Shown here: one piece after another, positions 1-5,931 of the stretch
How the letters are laid out: each line of letters starts with the position of its first letter
Position numbering within the stretch: position 1 is the first letter of the stretch
Source: Pseudomonadota bacterium
GTDB taxonomy: Bacteria; Pseudomonadota; Gammaproteobacteria; Steroidobacterales; Steroidobacteraceae
Assembly: GCA_003242495.1 (NCBI GenBank)
Contig: QGUO01000118.1
Coordinates: forward strand, 1-9,362
DNA length: 9,362 nt
Direction of reading: 5' to 3'
The notes under the pieces: generated by a model
Told to the model about the DNA's origin: nothing
Seen by the model: the letters and a program-made list of their open reading frames with translations, nothing else
Databases searched by the model: none
Translations under genes and position numbers: made by a program

Positions 1-2
1 CC

Positions 3-554
3 GACATCGTGGCACTTGCCTCGACGGGCGGTGCCGGCGCGCCCGGGGGCGCAAGCGCGCCGGCCGTGCGTGGCGTGCGGCCGTACATTTCCACGCTGGG
101 CGGCTTCCCTGGCGTGGCGGGCGGCGTTGGCGCCCCCCCGCCTTCGAGCGCCGATGAAATCGATACATTGCCGGGCGGCCAGGGGCCGGGCGACAACGAG
201 CCGACGCCCGCCAAGCCCTCGGACGAGCCGCCCACGAGCGGACAGGGCGACTTGCCCGACAACATTCCGGCGGGCGACGGACAGGGACCGGGCAGCCCGG
301 GCGGTAACGGACCGACGCCCACCAAACCCTCGGACGAACCGCCTGCGAACGATGGGCCGGACAACACATCGCCCGGTGATACACCGCCGGGGAACGGGCA
401 GCCGGACGATCCTGATTGGGAGCATCCGCCGTTCCCGGGCGACGACCCGGTGCCCCCGGTGACCGTACCGGAGCCCGGCGCGCTCGGACTGTTCGTGCTC
501 GGCCTGGCCGGCGCGGCGGCCATGCGTCGCCGGCGTCCACGAATCCAGAAGTAA
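3..554 (+). CDS. PEP-CTERM sorting-signal surface protein, 3' part
   Basis: The reading frame is open to the left edge. The only early start is a GTG at position 9 without a ribosome site, so the gene very probably begins upstream and this is its C-terminal part. Numbering from that GTG, residues 1-50 are Ala/Gly-rich. Residues 55-152 are a low-complexity stretch of Pro, Gly and Asp/Glu containing a duplicated PTP(A/T)KPSDEPP segment. The end is a textbook PEP-CTERM tail: the VPEPG motif (PEP at 154-156), a short hydrophobic helix (about 157-172) and a basic RRRRPR cluster. In known systems this tail is cut and sorted by an exosortase, usually alongside exopolysaccharide export, leaving the protein at the outer surface. 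No exosortase gene is in the window. The acidic, proline-rich region resembles an extended linker or stalk. The functional domain, if any, lies outside. The tail is a confident call; the role is not known. Confidence 0.85.
   Translation, partial: DIVALASTGGAGAPGGASAPAVRGVRPYISTLGGFPGVAGGVGAPPPSSADEIDTLPGGQGPGDNEPTPAKPSDEPPTSGQGDLPDNIPAGDGQGPGSPGGNGPTPTKPSDEPPANDGPDNTSPGDTPPGNGQPDDPDWEHPPFPGDDPVPPVTVPEPGALGLFVLGLAGAAAMRRRRPRIQK
201..344 (+). repeat. Degenerate in-frame repeat coding PTP(A/T)KPSDEPP
   Basis: Positions 201-233 and 312-344 match at 29 of 33 bases, and the four differences are all transitions. They encode PTPAKPSDEPP and PTPTKPSDEPP. Each copy is preceded by a QGPG segment, so the duplicated unit is about 34-37 residues with a three-residue length difference between copies. 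It lies in the proline/acid-rich linker of the PEP-CTERM protein and probably arose by tandem duplication. Confidence 0.8.
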
Positions 555-577
555 TCCTCCTCAATCCTCCTTTCGCC

Positions 578-614
578 GGGCGTCTGGTCGCACACCTTGT
601 GCGCCCAGACGCCC
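578..614 (+). terminator. Long GC-rich hairpin after the PEP-CTERM gene
   Basis: A 10-bp outer stem (578-587 with 605-614) and a 6-bp inner stem (589-594 with 598-603) are separated by one T/C mismatch and closed by a 3-nt loop, CCT. It starts 24 nt after the PEP-CTERM stop codon, where a terminator would be expected. No T-run follows on the + strand, so it is not a canonical intrinsic terminator. It could be a U-less terminator, an mRNA 3'-end stabiliser or a Rho-assisted site. The remainder of the 555-818 gap is pyrimidine-rich on the + strand and shows no convincing promoter. Confidence 0.55.
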
Positions 615-805
615 CGCTGCCCTCGCGCCGTGACGACGGTCGCCTCGTCGAGACACTTCACGCGCCTTCGCCGGTACTTCTTCGCATTTCTCCGCAGTCT
701 TGCAGTTCTTCGCTTGCCGGTCGCCGTTCTTCACCGCGCTTCACCCATCTGCCCGCTGGGAACGCACACACTCCTCTCGAGCGCTGCACAGGCAGCCAGC
801 AATCG

Positions 806-812
806 AAAGGAG
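806..812 (+). promoter_or_regulatory. Shine-Dalgarno of the small secreted protein
   Basis: AAAGGAG sits 6 nt before the ATG at 819. It fixes the start there rather than at the in-frame TTG at 597, which lies inside the hairpin loop and has no ribosome site. Confidence 0.75.
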
Positions 813-818
813 CTTCAC

Positions 819-1187
819 ATGAACATCGGAAAGACCGTCGCAATCGCCGGCATGTTTGCCGTCTCGGCCGTGCCACTCGCCGCCTCGGCAGGGCCTGCGC
901 AAGCCCTGGATGCCTGCCTCGAGTCGTACGTCGAGACGTATGTTCCCGCAGGCCACCCGATCAAGTTGATCAAACAACGCGAACGGCGCGCCCCTTTCAC
1001 GGAGTTCAGTCAATCCTCGGGGCCGTACACCATCGCCATCGAGGCGCGCGGCACGGAAAGCGGCAAGCTTTACGGCAGCGCACGTTGCATCGCCGATGCA
1101 CGCGGCCACGTGATCGTCATGGACACGCCGCCACCGCACACGTATCGCGCGCTTGCGACGTTCACGGCAGTATTGGCCCGTGGATGA
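819..1187 (+). CDS. Small secreted protein of unknown function with two cysteines
   Basis: The product has 122 residues. Its N terminus is a Sec signal peptide: a short basic start (MNIGK), a hydrophobic core and likely cleavage after ASA (residue 24) or AQA (residue 29). The mature part, about 93-98 residues, begins LDACLESYVE and contains only two cysteines, Cys33 and Cys90, a natural candidate for one disulfide bond in the periplasm or outside the cell. The central YTIAIEARGTESGKLYGSARC segment looks like alternating beta strands ending at the second cysteine, followed by a GHVIVMD strand, which suggests a small beta-rich fold. No enzyme motif or known family was recognised. It follows the PEP-CTERM gene on the same strand but is separated by 264 nt and a hairpin, so cotranscription is unlikely. 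The start is supported by the ribosome site and the signal peptide. Confidence 0.8.
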   Translation: MNIGKTVAIAGMFAVSAVPLAASAGPAQALDACLESYVETYVPAGHPIKLIKQRERRAPFTEFSQSSGPYTIAIEARGTESGKLYGSARCIADARGHVIVMDTPPPHTYRALATFTAVLARG

Positions 1188-1223
1188 AGCTCGGCGCCAC
1201 CCGCACCTGAGCCACTGAACGCC

Positions 1224-1248
1224 GCCGCGGGGGACTGCCCCCCGCGGC
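1224..1248 (+). terminator. Perfect 10-bp GC hairpin between the small secreted gene and nhaA
   Basis: Arms 1224-1233 and 1239-1248 are perfectly complementary (GCCGCGGGGG with its partner) around a 5-nt loop, ACTGC. It lies 36 nt after the small gene's stop codon. Only AAATGAGG follows, so there is no U-tract. It is probably a transcription-end or mRNA-stability structure isolating nhaA from the genes to its left. Confidence 0.55.
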
Positions 1249-1337
1249 AAATGAGGAGCGAGGACGTCGGCCACCTCGCTTCGCGAGCCGCAGGCGCACC
1301 GCTTTGCAGCAGTAAACTGCGTGGCCTCCCACGACAC

Positions 1338-1370
1338 CGATCGCGCCTATACTGGCCGGACCGGCGATCG
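1338..1370 (+). promoter_or_regulatory. Possible nhaA promoter flanked by an inverted repeat
   Basis: TATACT at 1348-1353 matches the -10 consensus TATAAT at five of six bases and lies 34 nt before the nhaA ATG. It is bracketed by CGATCGC (1338-1344) and its reverse complement GCGATCG (1364-1370). No good -35 is seen at the usual distance, so the promoter would need an activator or is spurious. CGATCG-type words are common by chance in GC-rich DNA. Confidence 0.3.
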
Positions 1371-1387
1371 CGGTCCGAGCGCATTCC

Positions 1388-3238
1388 ATGGCCGATGCCC
1401 GTCCCCGCAGACTGGATCCTCCCGTCGATCCACAGCGCGATCATGTGCTGGGCGCCCCCGAGGCGCCGATCACGCTGCTGGAGTACGGCAGCTATGCCTG
1501 CCCGTACTGCCATGCCGCACACGACATCATCGTGGACCTGCGCGATCGCTTCGGCGAGCGCATGCGTTACGTGTTCCGGCACTTGCCGATTCGCGACAGC
1601 GACGAGGCACACCAGGCGGCGCGGCTGGCCGAGTACGTGGGAGAAACGACCGGCGACTTCTGGGCGATACACGACACGCTCATGCGTCGCGGCCCGACGT
1701 TCGCCCCCGAAGACTTTCCGGCCATCGCCGCGGAGTTCGCGGTCCCGCTCGAGGCGGCATCGCCCGCGGCATGCGCGGCCGCCGATGCGCGCGTGCAGGA
1801 GCACATCGATAGCGCCCAACGCAGCGGGGCACGGGAAACCCCGACGTTCTTCATCAACGGTCGTCGCTACGAAGGCGCCTGGGATCAAGGCGCGCTCGCC
1901 GACGCCATGGTCGGCTCGCTCGGTCATCGTTTGCAGGCGGCGACGCTGGATTTCGCGCGCTGGGCGCCCTCCGCCGGACTGTCGCTGCTGCTCATGGCGC
2001 TCGTGGCCGTCGGGCTCGCCAATTCTCCGCTCGGACCGGCTTTCCTGGCTGCGTGGAACACCCCCTTCGGATTGGCGCTCGGCGACGCCGCCTTCATCAT
2101 GCCGCTGCTCGACTGGATCAATCACGGTCTGCTCACCGTGTTCTTCCTGGTCGTGGGCCTGGAGATCAAGCGCGAGGTCACGGTCGGCCGCCTGGCGTCG
2201 CCTCGCGTGGCCGCGTTGCCCATCGCCGCATCGCTCGGTGGCATGACCCTGCCGGCGCTCATTTTCCTGGCCGTCGTGCCTGCCGGCCCGCTCAGTGCCG
2301 GCTGGGGCGTGCCGATCGCGACCGATACGGCATTCGCCATCGGGGTCATCGCGCTGCTGGGCGAGCGGGTCCCGGTGGAGCTGCGTGTGTTCCTCACGGC
2401 CGCGGTCATCGTCGACGACCTGGCCGCGATCGGCATTCTGGCCGTGTTCTATTCCGAGGCGCTTCACACGGGCTGGCTCGCTCTCTCCGCCCTGATCGTC
2501 GTGGTCCTGGTGAGCATGAACCGCAGCGGCATCCATCGCGCGCTGCCCTACGGGGCGTTCGGCGTGCTGCTCTGGATCTGTCTGCACCACGCGGGGCTGC
2601 ACGCCACGCTGGCGGGCGTGGTGCTGGCCATGGTCACGCCCACCCGTCCGCCGGCCAACCTGCGTGCATTGCAGGCACAGGCGGAAATGGTCATCCGCGA
2701 GGAGACCCGGGTCGGCATGCAGGCGCTGCACCATGGGCCCTCCGAAGACGCGCTGCACACGCTCGATGTCATCCATGAGCAGATCGAGTCGCCCGCCAGC
2801 AAACTGCTGCGGACCATGGCGCCCTGGTCGAGCTATGTCGTGTTGCCCGTGTTCTCCCTGGCCAACGCCGGTGTGACCTGGACACCGGATGTCCTCGCCG
2901 GCAATGTCCGCTTGATGTGGGGCGTCGCACTCGGGCTGGTGCTCGGCAAGCCGCTCGGTATCGTGCTCGCCGCATGGCTGGCCGTGCGGACCGGCCTCGC
3001 CGTGAAGCCACATGAATACTCCTGGCGGCAACTGACGGGCGCCGGCGCGCTCGCCGGCATCGGTTTCACCATGTCGTTGTTCATTGCCGGCGAGGCGTTC
3101 GGTCACGGCACGCACTTTGCCGCCACGAAGATCGCCATCTTCCTCGCGTCGCTGATCGCCGGGGCGCTGGGCGTCGCGCTGCTGTGGCGCAGGACCGCCG
3201 CGCAGCAAGCCGTCCCGGATGCGGCGGCGGTGCGCTGA
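1388..3238 (+). CDS. nhaA: Na+/H+ antiporter NhaA with N-terminal DsbA-like thioredoxin domain
   Basis: This 616-residue fusion is much longer than a stand-alone NhaA (E. coli about 390). Residues 24-175 form a DsbA-type thioredoxin domain with active site CPYC (Cys38, Cys41) and the cis-Pro loop ETPTFFING (Pro152). Residues 190-605 are a complete inner-membrane NhaA, which expels Na+ or Li+ in exchange for protons. Visible hallmarks are GLEIKRE, ATDTAFA (Asp313, matching E. coli Asp133), the ion-binding pair VDDLAAIG (Asp343-Asp344, matching Asp163-164), LHATLAG (His405, matching pH-sensing His225) and GKPLG (Lys521, matching Lys300). All key residues are present, so transport activity is expected. 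No signal peptide precedes the thioredoxin domain; by NhaA topology it would be cytoplasmic. The start is the first ATG of the frame, with a weak ribosome site. The gene stands alone, convergent with the DUF5996 gene; the 115-nt gap after it shows no clear terminator. Confidence 0.95.
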   Translation: MADARPRRLDPPVDPQRDHVLGAPEAPITLLEYGSYACPYCHAAHDIIVDLRDRFGERMRYVFRHLPIRDSDEAHQAARLAEYVGETTGDFWAIHDTLMRRGPTFAPEDFPAIAAEFAVPLEAASPAACAAADARVQEHIDSAQRSGARETPTFFINGRRYEGAWDQGALADAMVGSLGHRLQAATLDFARWAPSAGLSLLLMALVAVGLANSPLGPAFLAAWNTPFGLALGDAAFIMPLLDWINHGLLTVFFLVVGLEIKREVTVGRLASPRVAALPIAASLGGMTLPALIFLAVVPAGPLSAGWGVPIATDTAFAIGVIALLGERVPVELRVFLTAAVIVDDLAAIGILAVFYSEALHTGWLALSALIVVVLVSMNRSGIHRALPYGAFGVLLWICLHHAGLHATLAGVVLAMVTPTRPPANLRALQAQAEMVIREETRVGMQALHHGPSEDALHTLDVIHEQIESPASKLLRTMAPWSSYVVLPVFSLANAGVTWTPDVLAGNVRLMWGVALGLVLGKPLGIVLAAWLAVRTGLAVKPHEYSWRQLTGAGALAGIGFTMSLFIAGEAFGHGTHFAATKIAIFLASLIAGALGVALLWRRTAAQQAVPDAAAVR

Positions 3239-3353
3239 CGCTGCCGAACGAGTCATTGCCGCATTCGCACCACTGGCCCGGCCGAACGCTGCAAGACGGT
3301 TGGATGGTCGACGAGCCTTCCCGCGGGGCTGCCGGAATTCGCTGGCGGCGCAG

Positions 3354-4310
3354 TCAGTCGACAGGCCGCGGCACACCGGGACGGCCCGGGCTGCATTCCA
3401 GCGCCGCGCGGTCCCAGCCAGCCGCGTCGGCAGCCGCTTCGTAGGTGCTCTCGAGGAAGGCCAGCAGCGTCGCGTCCGGATCGGCCGCGCGCCGAACCTC
3501 GTCGTAGGGCAACAGGAACTCGCCGAGCTGTTCGCTGAAAGAGGCTGCCGCGGGACGGACCGCCGCCTGACGGAAACCCGGCGGCTCCGGATACGCATAC
3601 GAGTAGAAGGCCGCGTAGTCCGTGGCGCCGCCCCCGGGCCAGAAGCCCGCGCTCGACACTTCGTGCGAATACGCCTCGCGCACCACCTCGTCGGACAGGC
3701 CGGGAATGCCACCGGGATGCCGGGGAGCCGGACGCCCCGAGAACCGTGTGACCGCCAGGTCGAAGCTGCCCCAGAAGAAATGGACCGGGCTCGTCTTGCC
3801 GATGAAGCTCGTGCGAAATTGCTTGAACACCCGATCCACCTGCAGGAGCACACGCCAGAAGCGCTGCGCGAAGGCTGCGTCATACGATGAATGGGTCCGG
3901 TCCTGGTCCAGGGGGACGGCGTCGGGGATCTCGCTGGGTTGCGGACGGATGTGCACCTCGCAGCCGAGCTCGGCAAGCGCCGCCGGCACGATCTCGTAAA
4001 AATCCGCCACCGCACGCGGCTGCAAGGCGATACGCCGACGCTCGCCGTCGCTCATCGTGATGTCGAGCTGGTGGTCGATGAAGTCGAAGGTGATCTCGAG
4101 CGCACGGCCATCGTGGTACATGGGCGAGGTGGTGAGCCCCCGCGCCGTGACATACAGAGCGGAGTGCCACGAGTGGTTCAGCCAGGGCGTCAGGGCCAGC
4201 TTGATCTTGCCGACCACCTGCGAGTAGAGGTGCAAGGTCGTGCAGGTATCCCGCCACGCAGGGTATGGCAGGTCCGGCCAGCGCTCATCGGCCGGCTGCG
4301 GGTTGGACAT
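3354..4310 (-). CDS. DUF5996 family protein
   Basis: The product has 318 residues and resembles the DUF5996 family, soluble proteins of about 300 residues with no established function. Family-like features are the opening WPDLPYPAWRDT (11-22), TLHLYSQVVGKIKLAL (25-40), NHSWHSALYVTARGLTTSPM (45-64), SPVHFFWGSFDLAVTRFSGR (174-193) and a HEVSSAGFWPGG segment (216-227) followed by a Tyr-rich YAAFYSYAYPEP. Many conserved His, Trp and Tyr residues suggest a ligand pocket, but no catalytic motif can be named. There is no signal peptide or membrane helix, so it is probably cytoplasmic. The start MSNPQP is fixed by a near-ideal ribosome site. It lies downstream of the membrane regulator gene on the same strand, with a 131-nt gap containing a hairpin, so it may form part of that transcript or be separately expressed. 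The last 15 residues are Pro/Arg-rich and look dispensable. The family call is from memory of the motifs. Confidence 0.85.
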   Translation of the reverse strand: MSNPQPADERWPDLPYPAWRDTCTTLHLYSQVVGKIKLALTPWLNHSWHSALYVTARGLTTSPMYHDGRALEITFDFIDHQLDITMSDGERRRIALQPRAVADFYEIVPAALAELGCEVHIRPQPSEIPDAVPLDQDRTHSSYDAAFAQRFWRVLLQVDRVFKQFRTSFIGKTSPVHFFWGSFDLAVTRFSGRPAPRHPGGIPGLSDEVVREAYSHEVSSAGFWPGGGATDYAAFYSYAYPEPPGFRQAAVRPAAASFSEQLGEFLLPYDEVRRAADPDATLLAFLESTYEAAADAAGWDRAALECSPGRPGVPRPVD

Positions 4311-4313
4311 GGC

Positions 4314-4322
4314 ATCACCTCC
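4314..4322 (-). promoter_or_regulatory. Very strong Shine-Dalgarno of the DUF5996 gene
   Basis: Read on the - strand this is GGAGGTGAT, complementary over nine bases to the canonical 16S rRNA 3' end, ending 3 nt before the ATG (GGAGG itself is 7 nt away). It sets the start at 4310 and rejects the longer in-frame reading to 4601. It implies efficient translation whenever the message is made. Confidence 0.8.
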
Positions 4323-4338
4323 GGGTGCCGACCGATGG

Positions 4339-4362
4339 GTTGCGCCCGCCACGGGGCGCAAC
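4339..4362 (-). terminator. 9-bp hairpin between regulator and DUF5996 genes
   Basis: GTTGCGCCC (4339-4347) and GGGCGCAAC (4354-4362) pair perfectly around a 6-nt loop. It lies 79 nt after the regulator's stop and 16 nt before the DUF5996 ribosome site, reading on the - strand. No U-run follows in either direction. It may attenuate or process the transcript between the two genes, or be a weak terminator. The type is uncertain. Confidence 0.4.
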
Positions 4363-4441
4363 GCTCCCGTCAGCCACAACGGCCTGCCCTGGAAATGGTT
4401 CCGGGCGGCGCACGGCCACTGCCGGTGCATGCCGCAGAGCG

Positions 4442-5725
4442 TCACGGTCCGGCGCGTGCGGCGGTCGCGGATCTTGCGAGGTGCGGCGCCGGCAAGGCGT
4501 TGACGTCGACCACCTCGGCAGCGAGGTCGGTACGGCGGAACCCCGTGACGGCCACCAGCGCCTCGAACGAGCTCGGCACCTCCGCATACCTGTCCCGCCA
4601 CTTCGACTCGAACGCCGCCAGGCCGTCGACCGAGGTCAAGGTACTCACGATCTGCTGCAGACCCACATTACGGGCCACTGACGCGAACACCATGATGTGA
4701 TTGCCGCTCGGTCCCTGAAACTTGGCAATCAGCCCGTAATCGGTCCGCTGATGACTCAACTCCCCGGCCGGCAGGTACGACTGGTGGGACAGCGTGTCGG
4801 TCAGGCTGCCGTGTTGCGCATCGTAGTCGTAGCGCGACTGCTGCAGATAATGGCCGATCAACGGCCCCAGCCTCGCGAACGGCCCGACGTAGACGATATC
4901 GTGTTCCTGGATGTCCTCGGCCTGCAGTTCCTCGAGCACCCGGACCTCGACCTGACGTCCGGGCCGGTCGAGCATTCTGAGCACGGAGGTCATGCCGAGC
5001 ACGGCACTGCGCGTGAAGTAGGAGACGTAGCGCTGTCCGCGGTCCGCGGCCAACGATGGGTTGCTCGCGAGAAACGCCCGCAGTTCCTCGCTCGAGTTGA
5101 TCGACGTGTCGCGCACCGTCAGCGTGCGGCCGGTGGCCGGATCGAGCTGCGTGAACATGAAGGTATCGCCCAGCACCAGCGTGAGGCGTCGATCGCTGGT
5201 GTGCAGATCGGCCCAGACCGCGCTGTCGACGAGTCGCGCCCGCGCGGGGGACTCATCGGTGCGCGGCGCGCGCAGCCAAAAATAGACGTTCGTCAGCAGG
5301 GAGGCACCCAGCGCCAGCACCCCGAGCACCGTGCCCACGACCAGCGCTCTCGAGCGCGGCTGCCGCTCCGCGACGGGCGGCTGCGGCAACGCGACGGCGC
5401 GCGGCAGCGCTTCGAGACGGTATCCACCCTTGGGAATGGCGAAATGCAGCGCGTCGTCCCGCCCGGCGCCCGCGTAGTACTCGCGCAAACGCTGGCGCAG
5501 GGAGCGCACCGCCACCCGCACGACCGAGTCCTCCGCGCCGTTGAACGAGGCGTCCTTGCCGAACACGTCGATGGCGATCTCGAACTCCTTGGGGACCTCG
5601 CCGGCGAGCGCGCGCTCGACCAGATAGCGCAAAAGCCGGCGGCAGGCATCGGATTTCTGGAATTGCTCGGACGCCTGAACTTTCTCGAGATACCGCCGTA
5701 CGGCGCCCGCATCGATGCCGCTCAT
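4442..5725 (-). CDS. Membrane-tethered winged-helix regulator with C-terminal sensor-like domain
   Basis: The product has 427 residues. Residues 1-105 resemble the winged-helix DNA-binding domain of OmpR/CadC-related proteins often fused to other domains: LLRYLVERALAG (31-42), EFEIAIDVFGKDASF (47-61), DSVVRVAVRSLRQRLREYY (66-84) and IPKGGYRLE (97-105). A Pro/Arg-rich linker leads to one membrane helix at about 127-150, preceded by basic residues, so the DNA-binding part is cytoplasmic and residues 152-427 are outside the membrane, as in ToxR/CadC. That outer part (LVLGDTFMFTQ, VRDTSINSSEEL, DIVYVGPFARLGPL, YGLIAKFQGPSGNHIMVFAS) is an alpha/beta domain I cannot name; it probably senses a signal. 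Only one cysteine (Cys28) is present, so CadC-like disulfide sensing is not indicated. The ATG at 5725 has a GGGGA ribosome site. It is transcribed away from the DUF1592 operon through a shared upstream region, which suggests control of that operon, of itself, or both. Confidence 0.8.
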   Translation of the reverse strand: MSGIDAGAVRRYLEKVQASEQFQKSDACRRLLRYLVERALAGEVPKEFEIAIDVFGKDASFNGAEDSVVRVAVRSLRQRLREYYAGAGRDDALHFAIPKGGYRLEALPRAVALPQPPVAERQPRSRALVVGTVLGVLALGASLLTNVYFWLRAPRTDESPARARLVDSAVWADLHTSDRRLTLVLGDTFMFTQLDPATGRTLTVRDTSINSSEELRAFLASNPSLAADRGQRYVSYFTRSAVLGMTSVLRMLDRPGRQVEVRVLEELQAEDIQEHDIVYVGPFARLGPLIGHYLQQSRYDYDAQHGSLTDTLSHQSYLPAGELSHQRTDYGLIAKFQGPSGNHIMVFASVARNVGLQQIVSTLTSVDGLAAFESKWRDRYAEVPSSFEALVAVTGFRRTDLAAEVVDVNALPAPHLARSATAARAGP

Positions 5726-5758
5726 CGAAGTCCCCCGGGGTCCATCGTAGTTGTATGT

Positions 5759-5773
5759 GGTTGATTATTAACC
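5759..5773. promoter_or_regulatory. Candidate operator palindrome upstream of the regulator
   Basis: GGTTGATTATTAACC is an imperfect palindrome: six of seven arm positions pair around a central T. It covers the predicted -10 of the regulator gene in an otherwise GC-rich window. A bound protein there would block regulator transcription, so autoregulation is plausible. A single short palindrome in AT-rich DNA can arise by chance. Confidence 0.35.
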
Positions 5774-5793
5774 TCTAACCGCGGGCTTCGCAA
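5764..5793 (-). promoter_or_regulatory. Predicted sigma-70 promoter of the regulator gene
   Basis: On the - strand, TTGCGA (5793-5788; four of six to TTGACA) is followed after 18 nt by AATAAT (5769-5764; five of six to TATAAT). The -10 ends 38 nt before the ATG. This is the best promoter-like match in the shared upstream region. Confidence 0.45.
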
Positions 5794-5807
5794 ACGTTAC
5801 TAACATG

Positions 5808-5836
5808 TTGCACACGCCATGGCCGGCGCACATAAC
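5808..5836 (+). promoter_or_regulatory. Weak candidate promoter of the DUF1592 operon
   Basis: TTGCAC (5808-5813), a 17-nt spacer and CATAAC (5831-5836) match the -35/-10 consensus at three and four positions. It would give a leader of roughly 90 nt. The weak match fits a promoter that needs an activator, but may be coincidence. The palindromes AACGTT (5793-5798) and AACATGTT (5802-5809) lie at or just upstream of it. Confidence 0.25.
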
Positions 5837-5931
5837 CGTTTCGCACTTCCCTGCGTGGCCACCCGCACCTATCTCTGCGGCGCTGTCATTCGACGTCCTG
5901 GGCAACGAGTCAGAGGAACGCTCCGCCGCTC

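Noticed and set aside
553..571. Direct repeat AATCCTCCT twice, an anti-Shine-Dalgarno-like word on the + strand and a ribosome-site-like word on the - strand
   Set aside because: No - strand gene starts next to it, and a nine-base repeat beside a stop codon is too short to support a function.
597..818. Extension of the small secreted protein to an upstream TTG at 597
   Set aside because: The start would lie in a hairpin, the added residues have shadow-like composition, and the ATG at 819 has a good ribosome site and begins a proper signal peptide.
3239..3353. Search for a bidirectional terminator between nhaA and the DUF5996 gene
   Set aside because: Only short, imperfect GGCC/CCGG pairings were seen; no stem with a T-run or a long perfect stem.
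1070..4015. A 981-codon open frame on the - strand, antisense to nhaA and overlapping the DUF5996 gene
   Set aside because: Its translation is a low-complexity run of Arg, Gly, His, Gln and Asp with no domain, and it opposes a gene with all NhaA hallmarks. It is a typical GC-rich shadow frame.
4311..4601. Extension of DUF5996 upstream to 4601
   Set aside because: It would overlap the 3' end of the regulator gene, adds non-conserved Arg-rich residues, and ignores the excellent ribosome site before 4310.
3891..5764. Two long + strand frames (3891-4700 and 4697-5764) opposite the DUF5996 and regulator genes
   Set aside because: They lack ribosome sites and domains, and mirror well-supported - strand genes.
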